From Caulobacter sp. Root1455 (lineage in GTDB: Bacteria > Pseudomonadota > Alphaproteobacteria > Caulobacterales > Caulobacteraceae), in contig NZ_LMFQ01000007.1 of the NCBI RefSeq assembly GCF_001426905.1, forward strand, positions 27,235 through 91,234: 64,000 nucleotides of DNA. The letters are read 5' to 3'. A model generated the notes under the pieces. The model made no database searches and was not told the origin of the DNA. It saw nothing but the letters and a program-made list of their open reading frames with translations. Shown here piece after piece: positions 17,071-25,647 of the stretch (position 1 is the stretch's first letter; each line of letters begins with the position of its first letter). The position numbers were made by a program, and so were the translations under genes.

Positions 17071-17118
17071 GCCGGGCAGAATCTGCCGAACCAGAATGTC
17101 GCAGGCAGAAAATCGCCG
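17071..17118. promoter_or_regulatory. Two ftr-like FlbD enhancer sites upstream of flgI
   Basis: GGCAGA-A-TCTGCC (17075-17087) is a perfect dyad inside CCGGGCAGAATCTGCCG, and GGCAGAAAATCGCCG lies at 17104-17118. Both resemble Caulobacter ftr elements (GGCA-rich, ending in GCCG or CCCG) bound by FlbD. They lie about 70-110 bases before the expected start of transcription, the usual distance for enhancers of sigma-54 promoters. Confidence 0.6.
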
Positions 17119-17159
17119 CCTTTCGACTGATTTCATTGGGCTTTTCAACACATTCAGAC

Positions 17160-17175
17160 TGGCCCGGTTCTCGCA
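17160..17175 (+). promoter_or_regulatory. Sigma-54 promoter of the flgI operon
   Basis: TGGCCCGGTTCTCGCA matches TGGCACG-N4-TTGCA with the required GG and GC exactly 10 bases apart. Transcription would start near 17187, about 28 bases before the flgI ATG. flgI is sigma-54 dependent in Caulobacter crescentus, and two ftr-like sites lie upstream. Confidence 0.75.
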
Positions 17176-17214
17176 TGGGACGGCGCGGGGATGCCACCCC
17201 GCCGCAGGATCGCC

Positions 17215-18327
17215 ATGTCTCGTTCATTCTTTGCTTCCGTTCTGGGCCTCGCCCTCGCCGCCGTCGCCCTGGTTTCGACCCCGGCCGACGCCAAGTCGCG
17301 CATCAAGGACATCGTCGCCTTCGAGGGCGTGCGCGACAACCAGCTGGTCGGCTACGGCATCGTCGTGGGCTTGAACGGTTCGGGCGACAGCCTGCGCAAC
17401 GCGCCGATGACCAAGCAGAGCCTGGAAGCGATGCTCGAGCGCCAGGGCGTCAACGTCCGCGACGGCAACCTCAACACCAAGAACACCGCCGCCGTCATGG
17501 TCACGGCCAACCTGCCGCCGTTCTCGGCGGCCGGCGCGCGCATGGACGTCACGGTCTCGACCCTCGGCGACGCCAAGAGTCTGCTGGGCGGCACCCTGCT
17601 GGTCACCTCGCTGCAAGGCGCCGACGGCCAGACCTACGCGGTGGCCCAGGGCTCGGTGCAGACCGGCGCGGTCTCGGCCGGCGGGGCCTCGGGCAGTTCT
17701 GTCACGAAAGGTGTTCCGACCGCGGGCCGGATCGCCGCCGGCGGCATCATCGAAAAGGAGACCGGCTTCCAGATGGTGAGCATGGACGTGCTGCGCATGA
17801 CCCTGCGCAATCCGGACTTCACCACCTCGCGCCGCATCGCCGACGCCATCAACGGCCGCTTCCCCAACTGCGCCCAGGCCCAGAACCCGACGATCGTCGC
17901 GGTCCGTCCGCCCGCCGGCATGGACATGATCAGCTTCGTCACCGCCATCGAGAACCTGGAGGTCGAACCCGACGCCCCGGCCAAGGTGATCATCGACGAG
18001 GTGGCCGGCGTGATCGTCATGGGCGACGACGTCCGCATCAGCCAGGTGGCGATCGCCCAGGGCAACCTGACCATCTCGGTCCAGGAGACTCCGGCCGTCA
18101 GCCAGCCGGCCCCGTTCAGCCAGGGCCAGACCAAGGTCGTCCCGCAGTCGACCGTCAGCGTCAACGAAGAGACCGGCCGGCAATTGCTGACCCTGGGCGG
18201 CGGCGCCTCGCTCAAGAGCCTGGTCGGCGGCCTCAACGCCCTGGGCGTCACCCCGCGCGACATGATCTCGATCCTGCAGGCCATCAAGGCCTCGGGCGCC
18301 CTGCAAGCCGAAATCGAGGTGATGTGA
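17215..18327 (+). CDS. flgI: Flagellar P-ring protein FlgI
   Basis: This 370-residue protein has a cleavable signal (about residues 1-24, ending STPADA). It forms the periplasmic P-ring around the flagellar rod in the peptidoglycan layer. Typical segments are RIKDIVAFEGVRDNQLVGYG, GLNGSGDSL, and the C-terminal LVGGLNALGVTPRDMISILQ. Length is standard. The ATG at 17215 follows an AGGAT ribosome site and gives the best signal peptide. The stop overlaps the start of the rod-binding gene by one base. Confidence 0.97.
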   Translation: MSRSFFASVLGLALAAVALVSTPADAKSRIKDIVAFEGVRDNQLVGYGIVVGLNGSGDSLRNAPMTKQSLEAMLERQGVNVRDGNLNTKNTAAVMVTANLPPFSAAGARMDVTVSTLGDAKSLLGGTLLVTSLQGADGQTYAVAQGSVQTGAVSAGGASGSSVTKGVPTAGRIAAGGIIEKETGFQMVSMDVLRMTLRNPDFTTSRRIADAINGRFPNCAQAQNPTIVAVRPPAGMDMISFVTAIENLEVEPDAPAKVIIDEVAGVIVMGDDVRISQVAIAQGNLTISVQETPAVSQPAPFSQGQTKVVPQSTVSVNEETGRQLLTLGGGASLKSLVGGLNALGVTPRDMISILQAIKASGALQAEIEVM

Positions 18328-18653
18328 TGAACCTCTCCACGATCGCGACCCCGCCCATGACTTCTGGCGTCGACATCGTCGGCCCGACCGCCGCCTCCAC
18401 CGCCGAACTGCTCAAGCGCGGCAAGATCCGTGAGACGGCCCAGAAGTTCGAGGCCTCGTTCCTGTCGGTGATGATGCAGTCGATGACGGCCGGCATGAAG
18501 ACGCCGGACATCGGCGGCGGCGGGGCCGGCGAGGACATGTTCAAGTCCCTTCTGGCCGAGGAGATGGCCAAGCAGGTCTCCAAGGCCGGCGGCATCGGCG
18601 TCGCCGCCGCCGTGCAGAAGGAAATGCTGAAGATGCAAGGTCTGAAGGAGTAG
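18327..18653 (+). CDS. Rod-binding protein (FlgJ N-terminal domain; CheL-like)
   Basis: This 108-residue protein consists of a FlgJ-type rod-binding domain (AQKFEASFLSVMMQSM at about 34-49, SLLAEEMAKQVSKAGGIGVA). It lacks the muramidase domain of enterobacterial FlgJ, as in most alphaproteobacteria, where it is often called CheL. It probably caps or helps rod assembly across the peptidoglycan. It overlaps the flgI stop by one base and is followed by flbY within 3 bases. Confidence 0.88.
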   Translation: MNLSTIATPPMTSGVDIVGPTAASTAELLKRGKIRETAQKFEASFLSVMMQSMTAGMKTPDIGGGGAGEDMFKSLLAEEMAKQVSKAGGIGVAAAVQKEMLKMQGLKE

Positions 18654-18656
18654 CCC

Positions 18657-19103
18657 ATGGCCCTCACCGCCCTCGATTGCGACGACCGCGTCGAACAGCT
18701 GATCATCCTGACCGAGCGCCTGACCGACCTGATCGCCCGGCAGTCGGCCGCCTTCGAGGCTCGTCGTCCGCACGAGGCGGCGCAGTACGTCGACGAAGTG
18801 GCCAAGCTGGCCAACCTCTATCGCCACGAGTCGACCCGGGTCCGCGGCAACGTCGCCCTGGTGTCGGGCGCCTCGCTCCAGCGCCGCCAACGCCTGGTGC
18901 GCGCCACCGAGGCCTTCGACTCCGTCCTGGCCCGCCAGGGCCGCGCTGTCACCGCCGCCAAGACCGTCACCGAAGGCCTGGTTCGCGCCATCGCCCAGGA
19001 AGTCGCCGAACAACGCCCCACCGCCTCCGGCTACGGCCCCGGCGCCCAGGGCGCGGCCTATCGCCAGAACGGCACGGCGATCACGCTGAACCAACGGGCC
19101 TAA
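18657..19103 (+). CDS. flbY: Flagellar protein FlbY (FlgN-like chaperone)
   Basis: This is a 148-residue helical protein. Its first 110 residues form two long helices (DRVEQLIILTERLTDLIARQ, RRPHEAAQYVDEVAKLANL), like FlgN export chaperones. The C-terminal tail is glycine- and alanine-rich. The position after flgI and the rod-binding gene matches flbY of Caulobacter, and the ribosome site AAGGAG overlaps the end of the previous gene. FlbY is required for flagellum formation in Caulobacter; a chaperone function is inferred from the fold. Confidence 0.82.
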   Translation: MALTALDCDDRVEQLIILTERLTDLIARQSAAFEARRPHEAAQYVDEVAKLANLYRHESTRVRGNVALVSGASLQRRQRLVRATEAFDSVLARQGRAVTAAKTVTEGLVRAIAQEVAEQRPTASGYGPGAQGAAYRQNGTAITLNQRA

Positions 19104-19377
19104 GGCTCGCCGGGGGCGATATCCGCTCGTCGGACCGAGGCGCGTCGCCCCGCTTCACATCGCCAAAGACCACCTCGCCCTGTCCCCGCTCCATCGCGGG
19201 GGCGGGGCGATGCGCATGGGCTCCACGACCGTGACCGCCGTCACGCGTGGGCTTCGGCGGATGATGGGACGCTGCGTCGTCCGGGCCGTCGCCAGCCGCT
19301 CCGGACGCCATCAGTTCCACCCAGCGAAGGGGCCTGGTCCGCGCGGCCGGCCGCCCGCGCCGAACGGAGAGACACGC

Positions 19378-20958
19378 ATGTCCAGCGAACACGGGCGGCT
19401 CCTTCGCGGATTGCCGCCAACCGGGGTCGAGGTCCAGGACCTGGTCCGATCAGAGTCAGGCTTCGGACGGTTCGGCCGGATGTTTCCGGACCTTCCCGTC
19501 GCCGTCTATGGCGCGGACACCCAGACCACCTTCCCCGGTTCGCTGGAGGCGCTGATCGCGCTGGCCGGCAGCATGCTCAAGGCCGATCCCGGCGCCCCGA
19601 TCACCGAGGCGGAGCCCGAGGACGAGAACCCGGAAATCACCGCCGGCTACACCTATTTCGGCCAGTTCATCGACCACGACCTGACCTTCGACACCGCGTC
19701 CAGCCTGGACCGGGTGAACGATCCCCGCGCCGTGCAGGACTTCCGGACCTCGCGCTTCGACCTCGACAGCCTCTACGGCAAGGGCCCCTCGGATCAGCCC
19801 TATCTCTACAGGGCCGCCGACGGGTTCTGCAGCCTGCACCAGGGAGAAGACAAGGCGCCGACGGGCCTGCCGCCGCGCTTCGACCTGGCCCGCAACGCCG
19901 ACGGCCGGGCCATGACGGGCGATCCCCGCAACGACGAGAACAAGCTGGTCTCGCAGTTCCACGCCCTGTTCACCGACTTCCACAACATCCTGATCGGCTT
20001 GACGCCCCAGGGAACGCCCGATCGCTTTCTCAAGGTCCAGCAGCAGGTGCGCTTCCACTACCAGTGGCTGGTGGTGAACGACTTCCTGAAGACGATCCTC
20101 GACCGGAACGTCTGGGCGACCTATTTCAGCCAGGGTCTGCCCGCCTTGCGCTTCTATCGCAAGGAGCCGGAAACCTACCCCTTCATCCCGGTGGAATTCG
20201 CGGTGGCGGCCTATCGCTTCGGCCACTCGATGATCCGGCCCAGCTATTCGCTCAACAATCCGGTGCTGACCGACATCGACGCAAAGCACCCGCGCATCCC
20301 CGTGTTCTCGGGCGATCCCGAACCCCGCAACAATCTGAACGGCTTTGGCCCCCTCCCCGATTTCTGGGGGATCGACTGGAGCTTCTTCTTCGCCGGAGTG
20401 GCCGCCACGAGCGCCCTCGACGGTCAGATCGTTCCGCAGCCCAGCTACCGGATCGACTCCCTGCTGGTCGGCCAGCTCGCCGAGCTTCCCGAGATGCAGG
20501 GCCAGACGCCCGACTGGCGCCGCTCGCTGGCGGCCCGCAACCTGGTGCGGGGACGCGCGCTCGGCCTGCCCTCCGGCCAGCGCGTCGCCCTGGCGATCGG
20601 CGAGACGCCCCTGAGCGACGACGCGCTGTGGCGCGACCCCGGCAACCTCGATGCGGCGACCGCCGCCAAGCGCCTGGCCGTGTACGACCAGTTCCATGGG
20701 TTCAAGATGAACGCCCCGCTCTGGTACTATGTGCTGCGCGAGGCCGAGATCACCCAGAAGGACGGCGGATCGCTTGGCGGTCACCGGCTGGGCGTGGTGG
20801 GCAGCACGATCGTGGCGGAGACCTTCGCGGCGCTGCTGCTCAACGACCAGTTCTCCTATCTGAGCGTCTTTCCGGCCTTCCAGCCGGATCTGGAGGGCGA
20901 GGATCCGGCAAGCTTCACCATCGCGTCGCTGATCAACTTCGTGGACCGGCATCACTGA
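19378..20958 (+). CDS. Animal-type haem peroxidase family protein
   Basis: This 526-residue protein belongs to the peroxidase-cyclooxygenase superfamily. The distal histidine is in GQFIDHDLTF (residue 100), the catalytic Arg region in DPRNDENKLVSQFHALFTDF, and the proximal haem ligand in YRFGHSMIRPSY (His 283). No signal peptide is seen from the chosen ATG, which follows a GGAGA ribosome site; an open upstream extension of 56 codons lacks family similarity. Bacterial members oxidise halides or organic substrates with peroxide. Its 3' end overlaps the convergent ABC-F gene by 26 bases. Confidence 0.88.
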   Translation: MSSEHGRLLRGLPPTGVEVQDLVRSESGFGRFGRMFPDLPVAVYGADTQTTFPGSLEALIALAGSMLKADPGAPITEAEPEDENPEITAGYTYFGQFIDHDLTFDTASSLDRVNDPRAVQDFRTSRFDLDSLYGKGPSDQPYLYRAADGFCSLHQGEDKAPTGLPPRFDLARNADGRAMTGDPRNDENKLVSQFHALFTDFHNILIGLTPQGTPDRFLKVQQQVRFHYQWLVVNDFLKTILDRNVWATYFSQGLPALRFYRKEPETYPFIPVEFAVAAYRFGHSMIRPSYSLNNPVLTDIDAKHPRIPVFSGDPEPRNNLNGFGPLPDFWGIDWSFFFAGVAATSALDGQIVPQPSYRIDSLLVGQLAELPEMQGQTPDWRRSLAARNLVRGRALGLPSGQRVALAIGETPLSDDALWRDPGNLDAATAAKRLAVYDQFHGFKMNAPLWYYVLREAEITQKDGGSLGGHRLGVVGSTIVAETFAALLLNDQFSYLSVFPAFQPDLEGEDPASFTIASLINFVDRHH

Positions 20959-22531
20959 CGATCCGCCGCTCCACCCCCACGGCGTCGAGGAAGTCCTGGT
21001 CGTGACTGGCGATCAGCAGGGCGCCGTCATAGCCCGCCAGGGCGCTCTCCACCGCCTGGACCGAGTCGAGGTCCAGGTGGTTGGTCGGCTCGTCCAGGAT
21101 CAGCAGCTGGGGCGGCTCGGCGGCCATCAGCACGCAGGCCAGGGCGGCCCGCAAGCGCTCGCCGCCGCTGAGCGTGGCCACCGTCTGGTGGGCGGCGACG
21201 TTGCGGAACAGGAACCGCGCCAGGGCGGCGTGGGCCTCGTTCTGGCCGGCGGCCGGGTTCAGGCGACGGAAGTTCTCCAGGATGGTCTGGGTCTCGTCCA
21301 GCACCGCCGCCCGCTGGTCCAGCAGGGCCGCCGGAACGCCGCGGGTGACGGCGCCGGCGGTGGGCGCGAGGCCGCCGGTCGCCAGCCGGATCAGGGTCGA
21401 CTTGCCCGTCCCATTGGCGCCGACCAATCCCACGCGCTCGGGACCGGTCAGACGGAAGCTCAGGTTCGACAGCACCGGCGGCCCCTCCGGATAGGCGAGG
21501 CCGACGGCGTCGAAATCCAGCACCAGCCGCCCGGCGGGCAGGCCGCAGGACGGCAGGTCGAAGGCCAGGCGGCGCAGACGCTCGACCCGGGCGTCGGCGG
21601 CCTCGCGGGCCTGTGCGGCGTCGTGGGCGGCGCGATCGGCCAGCCGTCCATCGCGCGCGCCGCTCAGCTCGGCCCGCTCGGCCTGGGCGCCCAGCAGGAT
21701 CTTCGGCTCGCTGCCCTTGGCGGCGAACCTGCGGCCGGCGGCGTCGCGGCGCGCCTTGCGCTCACGGGCGACCTGGGCCTCGCGGGCCGCCTGGCGCACC
21801 TGGCGCTCGGCGGCCTCCAGGTCGTGCTCGGCGGCGGCCACGGCCTGGGCCTTGCGTTCGGCGTAGAGGTCGTAGCCGCCGCCGTAGCTGGTCGCGCCCA
21901 GGCTGCTCAGCTCGACGATGCGGTCCATGCCGCGCAGCAGGGCCCGGTCATGGCTGACCACCACCGCCCCGCCCTTCCAGCGCCGCAACACGTCGGCCAG
22001 CAGGCTGCGGGCGGCGGCGTCGAGATTGTTGGTCGGCTCGTCCAGCAGGACGACGTCGGGAGCGGCGATCAGCAGCCCGGCCAAGGCCGCGCGGGTCATC
22101 TGGCCGCCGCTGAGCTCGGCCGCCGGACGCGAGGCGTCCCAGCGCGACAGCCCGACCTCGGCCAGGGCGGCGGCGACGCGGCCCGGCAAGGTCCAGTCGG
22201 CCTCGACGAGGTCCTCCTGCGTCCCCTCCTCCGCCTCGATGCGGCACAGCCGGTCCCAGGCGGGTCCGACGCCCAGCAGGTCGGCCAGGCGCGCGCCCGG
22301 CGGCGGGGCGTGCAGCTGCGGCAGCACCCCGACGACGCCGGCGCGATTGATCGTCCCCGAGGTCGGCGCGCGGGCCCCGGCGATCAGCGACAGCAGCGTG
22401 GACTTGCCCACGCCGTTGCGGCCCACCAGGCCGATGCGCTCGGCCCCGATGGTCAGGTTCAGATGGTCGAAGAGAACGCGGCCGTCAGGGGCGGCGGCGC
22501 TGACGGAATCCAGGGTGATGAAGGCGGGCAT
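20933..22531 (-). CDS. ABC-F family ATPase (ribosome-associated type)
   Basis: This 532-residue protein has two ABC ATPase domains in one chain and no membrane segment. Walker A motifs are GRNGVGKST (about residue 37) and GANGTGKST (about 370). Signatures are LSGGQMTRAAL and LSGGERLRAAL, and Walker B are LLDEPTNNLD and ILDEPTNHLD. A charged linker helix (about 215-275) separates the domains. ABC-F proteins act on the ribosome in translation or antibiotic protection rather than in transport. The subgroup is not clear. The gene is not obviously in an operon. Confidence 0.9.
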   Translation of the reverse strand: MPAFITLDSVSAAAPDGRVLFDHLNLTIGAERIGLVGRNGVGKSTLLSLIAGARAPTSGTINRAGVVGVLPQLHAPPPGARLADLLGVGPAWDRLCRIEAEEGTQEDLVEADWTLPGRVAAALAEVGLSRWDASRPAAELSGGQMTRAALAGLLIAAPDVVLLDEPTNNLDAAARSLLADVLRRWKGGAVVVSHDRALLRGMDRIVELSSLGATSYGGGYDLYAERKAQAVAAAEHDLEAAERQVRQAAREAQVARERKARRDAAGRRFAAKGSEPKILLGAQAERAELSGARDGRLADRAAHDAAQAREAADARVERLRRLAFDLPSCGLPAGRLVLDFDAVGLAYPEGPPVLSNLSFRLTGPERVGLVGANGTGKSTLIRLATGGLAPTAGAVTRGVPAALLDQRAAVLDETQTILENFRRLNPAAGQNEAHAALARFLFRNVAAHQTVATLSGGERLRAALACVLMAAEPPQLLILDEPTNHLDLDSVQAVESALAGYDGALLIASHDQDFLDAVGVERRIVSDAGPRS

Positions 22532-22736
22532 GGGAAACCACGGTCAGGTCAGTGGGAAGGGCGAAACGGTCGTCCATCGCAATGTCCATGGTTGCCTCCA
22601 TCGGTCGGCCCGGGGTTTCGAGCACGACTTTCTAAGCGATCGACCGGCGTTCGGCAAGTTTCGGCCGACCGCAAGGATCGGGTGTCGGCCTGGTCCGGCC
22701 GACGTCAGGATCAGGCTCCGATCTCAGGAGCCCGCC

Positions 22737-23207
22737 ATGTCCTTCACCGTTTCCAGCTTGCCGATCGAGCCGTTCGCGCCGCTGTTCGCCCTCGACGACG
22801 CGACCCTGGCCGAGCGCGGCATGCTGCGCGTCGTCGCCGACGCGCCGTTCGCCTTTCCGTGCCGTGTGACCTTGGAGGACGCCGCGCCGGGCGAGACCCT
22901 GATCCTGCTGAACCACGAGCATCAGGCCGCCGACACGCCGTTCCGCTCGCGCCACGCCATCTATGTCCGTGAAGCCGCCCGGGCCCCGGCCTCGACCAAC
23001 GACGCCCTGCCCCCGGCCCTGCGCCGCCGATTGCTGTCCCTGCGCGGATTCGACGCGGCCGGCATGCTGCGCGACGCCGACGTGATCGAGGGCGCCGTCG
23101 CCGTCCCGGTGATCGAGAGAATGCTGGAAAATCCCGACGTGGCCTACCTGCATGCCCATTACGCCAAGCCCGGTTGCTACGCTGCAAGGATCGACCGCGC
23201 GACCTAG
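22737..23207 (+). CDS. DUF1203-family protein
   Basis: This 156-residue cytoplasmic protein fits the DUF1203 family: it has the central FPCRVTLEDA, then LILLNHEHQAADTPFRSRHAI, and the C-terminal NPDVAYLHAHYAKPGCYAARI. The histidines and cysteine could bind metal, but the function is unknown. The ATG at 22737 follows CAGGAG. The 200 bases between it and the divergent ABC-F gene hold no other visible gene. Confidence 0.85.
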   Translation: MSFTVSSLPIEPFAPLFALDDATLAERGMLRVVADAPFAFPCRVTLEDAAPGETLILLNHEHQAADTPFRSRHAIYVREAARAPASTNDALPPALRRRLLSLRGFDAAGMLRDADVIEGAVAVPVIERMLENPDVAYLHAHYAKPGCYAARIDRAT

Positions 23208-23301
23208 ACTTCGTCCGCGAACGGTAGCGGTCTCAATTGCAACTTAACCCCGATCTCCTAGGGTGCCGCTCAAGCCAGAAGGCAGAAAGGGCGCGCAGCT
23301 C

Positions 23302-25107
23302 ATGAGGCGTACGATCGGCAGGCTCGAGCCCATACCGACGCAGGAAATCGTCGGGTCGTACCTGCCGATTCTGCGTGGCTATCTGGTGGCCGCCGCGACC
23401 TATTACTGCGTGATCAGCCTGTCGCACCCCTTCTATGAAAAGGGCGCGGCCCTGGTCGTGCTGGAGGGGCTGGCGGTGGTCGCCGCCGCCGCCGGATTCT
23501 GGCTATGGCGCCGGCTGAAGACCAACCCGCCCCGGATGCCGGCGCTGGAAGCCGCCGCCGTGGCGATGAACGCGCTCTTCATGGCTAATGTCGCGGCCTA
23601 CCAGTCCTTCCACTTCGAACCGGCCAAGCTGGTCTATTTCGTGCTGATGGCCCTGGTGTTCGCCACCTCGGCCCCGACCCGGCGCGTGGCCCTGGCCAGC
23701 GTCGGCGCGGCGACCGTCGGCCTTGTGCTGATGGCCCGCAACGCGCCGGGCGACCTGGTCAGCCAGTACGGCTTCATCGGCGTGGCCGGCGCCTTCGCCG
23801 CCCTGGGCATGTCGACCCTGATGCGCGGCGCGGTGATGCGCGAACTGCGGGCCCGCCTGGCGTCCGACGCCCTCAACCGCAAGCTCGAGTCCGAGCTCGA
23901 GGAGAACCGCCGCCTGCGGACCGAGGCCCAGGAGCTGGCCGTCGTCGCCCAGACCGCCAGCCGGGTGAAGACCGAATTCCTCGAGACCATGAGCCACGAG
24001 ATCCGCACGCCCCTGAACGGCGTGCTGGGCATGGCCCAGGCCATGGAGCGGGACACGCTGTCGGCCGCCCAGCGCGCCCGTCTGGCCATGATCCACGACT
24101 CCGGCGCCACCCTGCTGGACGTGATCAACGCGGTGCTCGACATCTCGCGGATCGAGGCGGGCAAGATGGAGATCGTCCGGGCGCCGTTCGACCTGGACGC
24201 CCTGACCCACACCCTGGGCCAACTCTATGGCGGCCTGGCCCACGACAAGGGTCTGGCGTTCACCCTCGAGGTCGCGCCCGGAGCCGGAGGCTGGCGCGAC
24301 GGCGACGTCGCGCGGCTGCGCCAGGTGCTCAGCAACCTCATCTCCAACGCCATCAAGTTCACCGACTCGGGCCACGTGGCCGTGCGCATCGGCGGCGACG
24401 CCTCGACCCTGACCTGCGCCGTGACCGACACCGGCCTGGGCGTGCCCGAGGCCCGCCGCGCCCAGATCTTCGAGAAGTTCGTCCAGGTCGACGGATCGAG
24501 CACGCGCCGCACGGGCGGCAGCGGGCTGGGCCTGGCCATCTGCCGCGAGCTGATGACGCTGATGGGCGGCCAGATCAGCTTCGAAAGCCCGGCCCAGGGC
24601 GGCGCCTGCTTCACCTTCGAGGCGCCCTGCCCGGCCCTGGCGCCGCTGGCCCCGCCGGCGCCCGCGCAAGCGGCGCACGACGAACCGGCGATGGACGGCG
24701 AATTGAAGATGCTGGTCGTCGACGACAACGCCACCAACCGCACCGTCCTCCAGGCCATGCTGAGCCATATGGGCGTCGCCTGCGGCGTGGCGCGGGACGG
24801 TCACGAGGCGGTGGCGATGTGGGAGGCGGCCCCCTGGGACGCCATCCTGATGGACATCCACATGCCGGGCATGGACGGGCTGGAGGCCGGTCGGGTCATC
24901 CGCGCGCGCGAGGTGGTCGAGGGCCGGAGCCGCACGCCGATCCTGGCGGTCACCGCCAGCGTCCTGACCCACGAGACCGACCGCTATCTCGCCGCCGGCA
25001 TGGACGGCTTCGTGGCCAAGCCGATCGCGGCCCAACGCCTGGTGGCGGCCTTGGACGCGGCCTTGAGCGGTCCACCGAAAGGCGCGGCCGCGGCGGTGCT
25101 GGGGTAA
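23302..25107 (+). CDS. Membrane-bound hybrid sensor histidine kinase
   Basis: This is a 601-residue hybrid kinase. The N-terminus has about five to six membrane helices (residues 20-185) without a large periplasmic domain. A coiled coil (about 190-225) follows, then a HisKA domain with phospho-acceptor His 232 in SHEIRTPLNG and an HATPase domain (N-box near 344, DTGLGV, GGSGLGLAI). The C-terminal receiver has acceptor Asp 518 in LMDIHMPGMDG and Lys in VAKPIA. The signal is unknown. The ATG at 23302 follows AAAGGG; a GTG 13 codons upstream is possible. No response regulator is next to it, so its output goes elsewhere, possibly through a phosphotransferase. Confidence 0.9.
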   Translation: MRRTIGRLEPIPTQEIVGSYLPILRGYLVAAATYYCVISLSHPFYEKGAALVVLEGLAVVAAAAGFWLWRRLKTNPPRMPALEAAAVAMNALFMANVAAYQSFHFEPAKLVYFVLMALVFATSAPTRRVALASVGAATVGLVLMARNAPGDLVSQYGFIGVAGAFAALGMSTLMRGAVMRELRARLASDALNRKLESELEENRRLRTEAQELAVVAQTASRVKTEFLETMSHEIRTPLNGVLGMAQAMERDTLSAAQRARLAMIHDSGATLLDVINAVLDISRIEAGKMEIVRAPFDLDALTHTLGQLYGGLAHDKGLAFTLEVAPGAGGWRDGDVARLRQVLSNLISNAIKFTDSGHVAVRIGGDASTLTCAVTDTGLGVPEARRAQIFEKFVQVDGSSTRRTGGSGLGLAICRELMTLMGGQISFESPAQGGACFTFEAPCPALAPLAPPAPAQAAHDEPAMDGELKMLVVDDNATNRTVLQAMLSHMGVACGVARDGHEAVAMWEAAPWDAILMDIHMPGMDGLEAGRVIRAREVVEGRSRTPILAVTASVLTHETDRYLAAGMDGFVAKPIAAQRLVAALDAALSGPPKGAAAAVLG

Positions 25108-25128
25108 CTGCTCCAGCTACATCCTAGA

Positions 25129-25233
25129 GCTGTCATCCCGGACGTAGCGCAGCGATGATCCGGGACCGCCGGAAGCGCCGAGTTCACGCGTCGGTCCCGG
25201 ATCGGCGCTGCGCGCTTGTCCGGGATGACAGCG
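25129..25233. repeat. Intergenic inverted repeat, family R3
   Basis: Arms GCTGTCATCCCGGACG and TGTCCGGGATGACAGC, with inner paired blocks GATCCGGGACC and GGTCCCGGATC, form an imperfect hairpin of about 100 bases between the convergent kinase gene and the small membrane-protein gene. A single copy was seen in this window, but TCATCCCGGA-type elements are common in alphaproteobacterial genomes. Confidence 0.8.
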
Positions 25234-25274
25234 TCTTTGACGGCTGAAAGATCGGGCGACGCCGATCGAGCCGC

Positions 25275-25484
25275 CTAGAAGCTCAGCGCGCCCAGGTCGA
25301 CGATGATCTTGAGGGCCCAGATCGTGCAGGCGACGCAGACCACCAGGGTGATGATGTCGTCGATCTCGGACCGCTGGCGAGCGACCTTGGCGGCCTTGCC
25401 GCCCTTGCCCTTGCCCTTGGCCGGAGCTTCCGAGGCCGCGGGGGTCGCCGGCTTCGCATCCATTTTCGCCGCCGCCTTGGCCAC
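25275..25484 (-). CDS. Small single-span membrane protein, hypothetical
   Basis: This is a 69-residue protein with an Ala/Lys-rich N-terminal half (GKGKGGKAAKVARQR) and one predicted membrane helix near the C-terminus (IITLVVCVACTIWALKIIV). I do not recognise a family. The positively charged stretch before the helix suggests an N-in orientation. It lies between an R3 repeat and the divergent DUF1223 gene. Codon use fits the genome, but short high-GC frames can be false. Confidence 0.6.
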   Translation of the reverse strand: MAKAAAKMDAKPATPAASEAPAKGKGKGGKAAKVARQRSEIDDIITLVVCVACTIWALKIIVDLGALSF

Positions 25485-25647
25485 GCTGGTCGTCCTCGAA
25501 CGGCGCGCTCGATGCGCGGCCTTGCTTCGTTAGACACCGGCGGTGCTGAAGGTTGCGCTTCCAAAGGCGGTTTATTGTTCGTGAACGCTGTAACCTTGAC
25601 CCGCCCCGCCGCGAACTGATCCTCGACGGTCAACAGGGACGCGCGCC

